Shown one piece after another: positions 1 through 4,669 of a stretch of 5,514 nucleotides of DNA (position 1 is its first letter; each line of letters opens with the position of its first letter). The notes under the pieces were generated by a model. It had not been told where the DNA came from and searched no databases. It saw only the letters and a list, made by a program, of their open reading frames with translations. The position numbers and the translations under genes were made by a program. The stretch is taken from positions 1 through 5,514 of the forward strand of contig VBBH01000213.1 of assembly GCA_005888695.1 (NCBI GenBank), in the 5' to 3' direction. The DNA is from Candidatus Bathyarchaeota archaeon (GTDB lineage Archaea > Thermoproteota > Bathyarchaeia > 40CM-2-53-6).

Positions 1-517
1 ACTCGTCAACTTCACACGGGCACCCTAGAAGGTGAACCGGCATTATGGCGCTCGTCTGTGGATCGATCGCCTTCTTCACCTCTTCAGGCTCAATGTTCAT
101 GGTTTCCGGATTGACATCCACCAGAACAGGAGTACAACCAACATTCGCAATCGGGTATACTGTTGTCGCCCACGTCACCGCGGGCGTGATGATCTCGGTC
201 CTCGGCATTATCCGATCCGGAAGCAAGGGATTCGTCAATACAGAGAGCGTTAGTAGATTGGCTGAGGAGCCCGAGTTCACCATGACCGCATGCTTAGACC
301 CCAAGTATTCTGCGAACATTTCCTCGAATCGCTTCACCTTCTTCCCCATCGTCACCCATGTGGAAAGCATGGACTCCAAGGCCTCCTCTACCTCGTCTGC
401 ACCGTAGCTCGGAATAATTAGTGGAATCTTTGTTTTGCCGGGGACAAACTCATGCTTGTCGTTGATCTTGAAGTGTTTTCGAATGTAGGGACGTACCCTG
501 TCGAGTGTCTCGGACAT
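1..517 (-). CDS. DegT/DnrJ/EryC1/StrS-family PLP enzyme, RfbH-like (N-terminal 172 residues; runs off left edge)
   Basis: This is a PLP-dependent sugar aminotransferase or deoxysugar dehydrase acting on a 4- or 3-keto nucleotide sugar in the cytoplasm. Visible landmarks are a GKxxIP entry segment (residues 27-32), the W-x-T-x-G stretch with following FEEMFAEYLG (54-73), the PLP-phosphate loop NSGSSANLL (81-89), the strand TPAVTWATTV with the stacking aromatic W116 (111-120), and VHLLGCPCEVD (161-171). The extra loop between the SGSSAN helix and the next strand (about 95-107) is typical of the RfbH (CDP-4-keto-6-deoxyglucose-3-dehydrase-like) branch. The residue that separates aminotransferases (Lys) from RfbH-type dehydrases (His) lies beyond the window, so the reaction cannot be assigned. 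The ATG overlaps the TAA of the upstream dehydrogenase (TAATG), so the two are very likely co-transcribed and translationally coupled. The family call is firm; the exact substrate is unknown. Confidence 0.9.
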   Translation of the reverse strand, partial: MSETLDRVRPYIRKHFKINDKHEFVPGKTKIPLIIPSYGADEVEEALESMLSTWVTMGKKVKRFEEMFAEYLGSKHAVMVNSGSSANLLTLSVLTNPLLPDRIMPRTEIITPAVTWATTVYPIANVGCTPVLVDVNPETMNIEPEEVKKAIDPQTSAIMPVHLLGCPCEVDE

Positions 518-1488
518 TATTCGGCGTCTACCGGTATTCGTTTCATCTCAGAACGGTACCAGGTGAATGCTCGCTTGAGCCCATCCTCAAAATCCACCTT
601 GGGCTCCCAACCCAACTCTTTCCGAGCCTTGGAAAAGTCGCCCCAGCTCCTTGGGATATCGACCCGGCGAGCATCAGGATTCCAGTGAATCTCAGGCTTC
701 AACCCGCTGACCTTCACGACCTCATCCGTAATCTGTCCAACAGACCTTTCCTTTCCACTGGCGAAATGATAGATCTCTGACCTCTTCCCTTTCTCTGCCA
801 AGAGCGCGTATCCTCGGACGATGTCTTCCACGTAGGCAAAGTCTCGAGTGGGATTAGGGTTGCCCATGTCCAACGGCTCCCTATTCAACAGCCGTGTTAT
901 GATCGAAGCGATCAGGAATTCTGGACGTTGTCTGGGACCGTAGTGGTTGAACGCTCTTGAGATGCTGATGTCCATCTCATACATCTCTGCAAACGATAGT
1001 GCTAGACTCTCTCCCGAGAGCTTACTAGCCGAATAGATGTCGATTGGATGGGCAGGTTGCTCCTCGTTAATCGGCATATGATCCTGCTTCCCATAGACGT
1101 GACATGTGCTGACGTAAACCATCTTCTTCACTTGTCGCTCGCGAGCGGCCATCAAGAAGTTCAAAGTCCCGAGAGAATTGACTGCGAAAGTGTTGAACAC
1201 CTTAGCCCTGGTTTCTGGAATAATTGTGGTTGCGGCGAGATGAAAAGCAACATCTACACCTTTCAGAGCCTCGAAAAGACTCTGATAATCCTGAACATCC
1301 CCCACCACCGTCTTCGCTTTCGGACCCAAGTGGATCATCATACCATGGGGAGAACGGACAAAGCATCGCACTTCTGCTCCGAGACCATTCAATAATTCTG
1401 CAAGATGCCCCCCAGCGAAACCCGTGGTCCCAGTTACAAGTACGGTCTTGCCTTTCCAGAACGATGCATCTGGCGAACCAGTCGGCAT
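517..1488 (-). CDS. NAD(P)-dependent epimerase/dehydratase (extended SDR) acting on a nucleotide sugar
   Basis: This 323-residue protein is a complete extended short-chain dehydrogenase. An FWKGK lead-in (10-14) precedes the Rossmann motif TGTTGFAG (19-26). They are followed by the acidic residue D64 of the GDV segment, the HLAA motif (83-86), the active-site strand STCHVYG (127-133) and the catalytic YSASK (Y152, K156). AFNHYGPRQ and RDFAYVEDI are typical substrate-domain segments. The position after S127-T128 holds Cys-His, not the Asp-Glu pair used by dTDP-glucose and GDP-mannose 4,6-dehydratases, which argues for an epimerase or 4-keto-reductase. Arginines at the end of strand beta-2 (R41, R45) suggest a preference for NADP(H). 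The ATG at 1488 is preceded by AAGGT, a weak Shine-Dalgarno match, and gives a standard N-terminus. It is followed without a gap by the PLP enzyme, so the pair likely modify one nucleotide sugar. The exact activity (GDP-4-keto-6-deoxymannose reductase-like or a 4-epimerase) is undecided. Confidence 0.88.
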   Translation of the reverse strand: MPTGSPDASFWKGKTVLVTGTTGFAGGHLAELLNGLGAEVRCFVRSPHGMMIHLGPKAKTVVGDVQDYQSLFEALKGVDVAFHLAATTIIPETRAKVFNTFAVNSLGTLNFLMAARERQVKKMVYVSTCHVYGKQDHMPINEEQPAHPIDIYSASKLSGESLALSFAEMYEMDISISRAFNHYGPRQRPEFLIASIITRLLNREPLDMGNPNPTRDFAYVEDIVRGYALLAEKGKRSEIYHFASGKERSVGQITDEVVKVSGLKPEIHWNPDARRVDIPRSWGDFSKARKELGWEPKVDFEDGLKRAFTWYRSEMKRIPVDAE

Positions 1489-1681
1489 TTCTCGACCTTA
1501 CACTTCCCTGCTCACACCCAAGATCGTTAACTGATAAGATTTAGCGCGCCGGGAAATGGCTTCAGAATTGTCGAACGGTGGCTAGTGACGTTAAGTCGTT
1601 CACGAGGATTTGCCTTCTAAGTTTGCTCCGAGCGTTGCGAATAGGCCGCACGATCTTTAGACTAAGCCAGGAAAGCGATGT
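1489..1681. other. non-coding gap between methyltransferase remnant and SDR operon
   Basis: This gap of 193 bases has no recognisable gene with a start codon and homology. On the minus strand, the reading frame of the methyltransferase C-terminal fragment stays open for 39 more codons after its TGA (1565-1681), ending at a TGA at 1562-1564. That stretch encodes a basic, unrecognised peptide and may be decayed coding sequence. The part nearest position 1489 should hold the promoter of the SDR/PLP-enzyme pair. No T-run terminator or clear stem-loop is visible. Confidence 0.6.
1534..1544 (-). promoter_or_regulatory. possible TATA box for the SDR / PLP-enzyme operon
   Basis: Read on the minus strand, CTAAATCTTAT lies about 46-56 nt before the SDR start codon. 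In an archaeon, transcription would begin roughly 25 nt after such a box, leaving a leader of about 25 nt that includes the AAGGT near the ATG. It is an A/T-rich island in a GC-richer stretch, but the match to a TATA consensus is imperfect and there is no experimental support. Confidence 0.25.
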
Positions 1682-1810
1682 TCACTTCTTGCTGATCCTC
1701 CAGATAGAGGCGTGCGGGTCACTGCCCTCAGCGATCTTCTCGAACTTCACAGGAAAATGGATCTCGAAAACCGCGTCAAGCTCCGCACCCTCAATATCGG
1801 ATTTGATCAT
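1682..1810 (-). pseudogene. C-terminal fragment of FkbM-like methyltransferase, shifted to the -1 frame behind the intein gene
   Basis: This 42-codon stretch starts at an ATG overlapping the stop of the intein-containing frame (ATGA, 1807-1810). It encodes MIKSDIEGAELDAVFEIHF and ends SIWRISKK. The K-x-D-I-E-G-A-E segment is the conserved late motif of FkbM-type methyltransferases, normally some 80-100 residues after SAM motif I, and the SIWRIS ending resembles the last strand of that fold. Here it directly follows seven residues of motif I, so the central part of the enzyme (motif II, cofactor-binding acidic residue, much of the substrate region) is absent. The most economical reading is an internal deletion with a frameshift. 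The ATGA overlap would allow re-initiation, but a 42-residue piece could not be an enzyme by itself. The homology is recalled from family knowledge, not computed. Confidence 0.6.
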
Positions 1811-3114
1811 AAGAAAGCCGTTTCACCACAGTTGTGCACGATAATGTTGGAGACGAGGTAGTCGTTTGACGCTGTGGTTAGGTTGAAGACCGTTCCCTTG
1901 TATTCGCGAGTCTTCACATTTCTTACAGGCATGTAGAAATTAGCTGCGTCCTCTCCAAACCGTCTCGTAATCCTGCCGGTTCCTGACCTTGGGAACACGC
2001 CGAAAACCTCATTTATGTTCGGGTTAACCCCGCTCATTCTTACGTCGTAAATTTCGGAACTCCCAGCAAATCTGCCGGTGCCAATACGGTCACTTCGATT
2101 AATTCTTGCAAAGATGTCGAACTTGGAAAGAGCAAGTTGGATTCCCATTGCAAGTGCTATCGATGAGGTCCTTATGCCAAGTGAAAAGATAGGATGCCCT
2201 TTGTGCATTGAGGTTGAGTAGTAGCCATCGCCTTCCCAAATGCCCTTTAGAAAGGGGGCAAGAATGCGTCGAGGAGCGAGCAACATCCAGTCAGGGAGCC
2301 TCTTGGTTCTTGCTCTATCTCCAAAATTGGAGTGGAGAAACCTGGCCAATGGAGTGCTTCCAAAATGAACGATCGCGCTGGATCCTCGGAGTCTTGTTCT
2401 GACTCTGTATGGAAAGACACCTTTCGCTAGCGAGCCAGCGTGTTCTACAAGCTCCTTCTCATGCGAACCAAAACTCAGTCCCACGACGCTCTGCGAGTCC
2501 CCCTCGGCAACATAAAGTCCGAGAAGTTCCGCCATCTGTTCCTCAAGCTTCACAGTCACTCTGCCGTATCGGTCAGGAGGACTTCGTCCATATTCCAGTG
2601 GAAAATCGGGGACTGGTGCCTCAAGCTTCAGTTTCGGAAATACCAGACAGTCTCCATTCCCTCTGTGACCTACCATTGGTCTGATGTCCTTCGCTCTTCT
2701 CCATTCCAGACCGTCGACTACTCGTCTTGCGCTTTTGTGTAGCTCGCCTTTGTAAGATAGATGCGTTCGTGCAACTAGAACTGGATGCTCTGGCGTGAGC
2801 GAAAAAGGTAAGAGCCCATGCCCCTTTATGTCGTACAACCGGCCGGAGTAGGGCCTCGCGTGAGTCTCCGTTACAAGTGAGAGTCCCCTTGACGAAAATA
2901 CAGGTTCTGCCGCCTGATATTCTGATATGTCCTTAGTTGCCCCCAGAATCAAATGTCCTCTAGGAAGGCAACCCGCTCCTACGTCAAGTACAGTCTTTCC
3001 TTCAATCGATTTCTGAGGCAGATACCATTTATGCCACTGAACCAACTCGGTCACTAGTAGATTCCGGCAGTATGGTATCATGGCGAGATGGTTGTAGTCT
3101 TCAAGCTTGCACAA
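1807..3114 (-). CDS. intein-containing FkbM-like methyltransferase, N-terminal part (48-residue N-extein, 380-residue intein, 7-residue C-extein)
   Basis: The 435-codon frame begins with a class I methyltransferase N-terminus ending in TVLDVGAG (41-48), which is SAM-binding motif I. The motif is broken after its second glycine by an intein (49-428) and resumes as CGETAFL (429-435) before TGA. Joining the exteins restores VLDVGAG-CGETAFL, a typical GxGxG loop; the match is strong evidence for the insertion point. The spliced product would be only 55 residues, far shorter than a 200-250 residue methyltransferase. The rest of the enzyme is missing except for the -1-frame fragment just downstream. 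The listed start is a TTG; an ATG at 3081 (residue 12) is the alternative, and an in-frame TGA at 3124-3126 bounds the frame. The gene is transcribed divergently from rmlC. The family assignment relies on motif I plus the DIEGAE fragment behind it. The original role was probably sugar or glycan O-methylation in the surrounding cluster, which is inference. Confidence 0.85.
   Translation of the reverse strand: MCKLEDYNHLAMIPYCRNLLVTELVQWHKWYLPQKSIEGKTVLDVGAGCLPRGHLILGATKDISEYQAAEPVFSSRGLSLVTETHARPYSGRLYDIKGHGLLPFSLTPEHPVLVARTHLSYKGELHKSARRVVDGLEWRRAKDIRPMVGHRGNGDCLVFPKLKLEAPVPDFPLEYGRSPPDRYGRVTVKLEEQMAELLGLYVAEGDSQSVVGLSFGSHEKELVEHAGSLAKGVFPYRVRTRLRGSSAIVHFGSTPLARFLHSNFGDRARTKRLPDWMLLAPRRILAPFLKGIWEGDGYYSTSMHKGHPIFSLGIRTSSIALAMGIQLALSKFDIFARINRSDRIGTGRFAGSSEIYDVRMSGVNPNINEVFGVFPRSGTGRITRRFGEDAANFYMPVRNVKTREYKGTVFNLTTASNDYLVSNIIVHNCGETAFL
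1831..2970 (-). mobile_element. intein with LAGLIDADG homing endonuclease (380 residues)
   Basis: This is a protein-splicing element and homing endonuclease in frame within the methyltransferase. Positions are given in host-protein numbering. Splicing block A is CLPRGHLILGATKDI (49-63) with nucleophile Cys49. Block B is SLTPEHPVLV (105-114) with T107 and H110 in the TxxH arrangement. The endonuclease motifs are LLGLYVAEGD (197-206, acidic E204) and FLKGIWEGDG (288-297, acidic D296). Block F is GTVFNLTTASNDYLVSN (407-423). Block G is IIVHN followed by Cys (424-429), giving penultimate His427, terminal Asn428 and +1 Cys429. All residues needed for class 1 splicing and both catalytic acidic positions of the endonuclease are present, so both activities may be intact. 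The codon-exact boundaries place 380 sense codons without a stop between GGT and TGT of the glycine loop. Confidence 0.93.
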
Positions 3115-3160
3115 AACTAGGTTTCACCGTAATATCGACCATCGTAAATCGCCTTGCCAC

Positions 3161-3169
3161 GTTAAATAC
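3161..3169 (+). promoter_or_regulatory. candidate TATA box for rmlC (leaderless)
   Basis: GTTAAATAC lies with its centre about 29 nt before the rmlC ATG at 3194. An archaeal promoter at this spacing would start transcription almost on the start codon, giving a leaderless mRNA, consistent with the absence of any Shine-Dalgarno sequence in CTTTTCGACGAAAAC just before the ATG. Read on the other strand, the same site is GTATTTAAC and sits about 50 nt before the TTG start of the divergent intein gene, so it might serve both directions. This is judged by spacing and composition only. Confidence 0.45.
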
Positions 3170-3193
3170 TGCTCGTAACTTTTCGACGAAAAC

Positions 3194-3685
3194 ATGCTAC
3201 CCGGAGTACAGGTGTTCGACATTAAGAAGAACATTGACGAACGAGGCTATTTTGCAGAGATTCTGAGGAACGACTGGAAAGACCTGTTGGGCGAAGATAG
3301 CGTGGTCCAGGCCAACCTCTCCTACAGCTATCCGGGCATGATCCGAGGCTGGCACCGCCACGTCCGGGGCCAAGTCGACTATTTCATCGTCCTCGACGGT
3401 GCCCTTAAGATCTGTGCATTCGACGACAAGCCTGGCTCCTCAACAAAGGGACAACTAGACGAGATAGTCGCAAGCGGCGAGAAGTTGCAAGTGGTCCGGA
3501 TACCAGGGCATTATTGGCACGGAACCAAGACCCTAGGCTACAAACCGTCTCTGTCGGTTTACTTTGTGAACCGACTCTACGATTTGAAGAATCCTGACGA
3601 GGAACGAAGAGTTTGGAACGACCAGACAATCATCGACCCCAGAACGGCCAAAGCTTTCGACTGGAACAAACCACCACACAAGTAG
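3194..3685 (+). CDS. rmlC: dTDP-4-dehydrorhamnose 3,5-epimerase family protein (cupin)
   Basis: This 163-residue cupin converts dTDP-4-keto-6-deoxyglucose to dTDP-4-keto-rhamnose in the dTDP-L-rhamnose pathway. The family signature is present in order: DERGYFAE (15-22), NLSYSYPGMIRGWHRH (41-56) whose H54 matches the catalytic base His of RmlC, the cupin strand DYFIVLDGALKICAFD (62-77), IPGHYWHG (103-110), and YFVNRLYDLKNPDEE with Y129 at the expected catalytic tyrosine, then RRVWND (138-143). Differences from the textbook enzyme are WHRH instead of LHYQ and apparently Gln60 where the substrate-contacting lysine usually sits. I believe this pattern marks a recognised branch of the family found in archaea and some bacteria. 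Length (usual 150-190) and the single plausible ATG support the start. It is on the strand opposite to rmlB and rmlD, converging on rmlD with a 6-nt gap. A 3-epimerase or ketoisomerase activity is a less likely alternative. Confidence 0.88.
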   Translation: MLPGVQVFDIKKNIDERGYFAEILRNDWKDLLGEDSVVQANLSYSYPGMIRGWHRHVRGQVDYFIVLDGALKICAFDDKPGSSTKGQLDEIVASGEKLQVVRIPGHYWHGTKTLGYKPSLSVYFVNRLYDLKNPDEERRVWNDQTIIDPRTAKAFDWNKPPHK

Positions 3686-3691
3686 CTTCGC

Positions 3692-4669
3692 TTACAGAGT
3701 CTTGTTGACTTGGGCCTTAGCTTCCTCAGAGAAACCCTTGACACCCTCCAGCACGGAGACAGGCTTCTCCCTGAGTATGTCAGAACTCTTTTTGACATCT
3801 AGAGAAGAGTCGCGCGGCCTCTTCGCTTTCCACTGAAGGCTCGCCGATTCCACTGGCACAATCAAATTGGCGTCCAATCCTAGCGCCTTGGCCAACAATA
3901 CTGCAAAGTCATACCTGTTGATCCTGGTAGCGCCGGAAGTATGAATTACTCCCAAGACCCGTTTCTCTAGAATTTCGAGTATCATCCTCGCGAGATTGTC
4001 ATTGTATGTGGGACTGCAGTATTGATCTTGCACCATTCGGATCTGCTCGCCCTTCGATAGCTTATCGTAGACGTATGTTGCAGCATTTCCTCGCTGGGGA
4101 CGACCCCAGCCATACACAACGCTGGCCCTAGCAACACACCAATTGCCCTCGCCGGCCAACCTGGCCATCTCCTCGCCTTCCAGTTTGGATCGACCATACT
4201 CGTTGACGGGCGAGGGCGGATCAGTCTCAGAGTACATGCCCTTCTCGCCGGAAAAGACGTAATCCGTCGAAACCTGTACAAGGAATGCCTTGTGTGCACT
4301 GGCCGAACTGGCTAGATGTGAGACAGATATCGAGTTCACGAATCTGGCCATCTCCGGCAGCTCCTCGCAAAGATCAACATCCGTCAACGCGGCAGAATTC
4401 ACGATAGCGTCCGGCGAAGCCAACGAGACCACCTTCTCAACCTCACCCTGAATCGTCTGATCCAACACTACAGGAACACCGAGTCTAGGTGGATTGTGCT
4501 GGTACGTCGAGTAGACCTCGTGCCCCTTTGCGATCGCGTGCTCGACTAGCTTGTTGCCAAGCAAGCCGGAGGAGCCGGTTACCAGTATGCGCGTGAGACT
4601 ACCATCTCTCTTTCCAAGGCCTGGCAGAAAGTATCTTCTTAGTAGCCATGGGCCTCCACCATGGCTCAT
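3692..4669 (-). CDS. rmlD: dTDP-4-dehydrorhamnose reductase
   Basis: This SDR reduces dTDP-4-keto-L-rhamnose to dTDP-L-rhamnose with NAD(P)H, the last step of the pathway. Numbered from the ATG at 4669, it shows ILVTGSSGLLG (28-38) for cofactor binding, NSAALTDVDLCE (91-102), the catalytic STDYVFSG (T135, 134-141), YGRSK (Y158, K162), and RPRDSSLD (284-291), the RmlD substrate-domain motif. The start is odd. RmlD proteins normally begin one to five residues before the ILVTG strand, but the only in-frame ATG, GTG or TTG is at 4669, which adds a 26-residue tail and overlaps rmlB by 71 nt. An ATG at 4605, preceded by GGAAAGAGAG, would give an ideal N-terminus (MVVSRILVTG) if the CGCGC at 4589-4593 were two bases shorter. 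So this is either a nonstandard start, a long overlap, or a two-base indel (real or sequencing error). Product assignment is secure. Confidence 0.9.
   Translation of the reverse strand: MSHGGGPWLLRRYFLPGLGKRDGSLTRILVTGSSGLLGNKLVEHAIAKGHEVYSTYQHNPPRLGVPVVLDQTIQGEVEKVVSLASPDAIVNSAALTDVDLCEELPEMARFVNSISVSHLASSASAHKAFLVQVSTDYVFSGEKGMYSETDPPSPVNEYGRSKLEGEEMARLAGEGNWCVARASVVYGWGRPQRGNAATYVYDKLSKGEQIRMVQDQYCSPTYNDNLARMILEILEKRVLGVIHTSGATRINRYDFAVLLAKALGLDANLIVPVESASLQWKAKRPRDSSLDVKKSSDILREKPVSVLEGVKGFSEEAKAQVNKTL

Noticed and set aside
45..407. Plus-strand open frame of 120 codons opposite the PLP enzyme.
   Set aside because: The minus strand encodes an unmistakable DegT-family protein over the same bases; the plus frame has no recognisable features.
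1585..1603. Imperfect dyad GTGACG-TTAAGT-CGTTCAC as an operator or terminator.
   Set aside because: The arms match imperfectly and are short, there is no T-run, and it is far from the SDR start; chance occurrence is likely.
1806..1822. Programmed -1 ribosomal frameshift at TTC TTA TGA joining the C-extein to the DIEGAE fragment.
   Set aside because: The heptamer is not a good slippery site (the Leu tRNA would pair poorly after slipping) and no pseudoknot is apparent; the product would still lack the centre of the enzyme.
1831..2970. Stand-alone endonuclease or Hedgehog-type Hint domain instead of an intein.
   Set aside because: The terminal His-Asn followed by Cys, Cys1, blocks A/B/F and exact restoration of VLDVGAGCGE across the junction all point to a splicing intein.
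4581..4646. ATGGCTACTAAGAAGATACT at the end of rmlB, reading MATKKIL, looks like a typical RmlD start.
   Set aside because: It is in the rmlB frame, runs into the rmlB stop after SARPWKERW, and that ending matches the usual PWK-type tail of RmlB proteins, so it is rmlB coding sequence.
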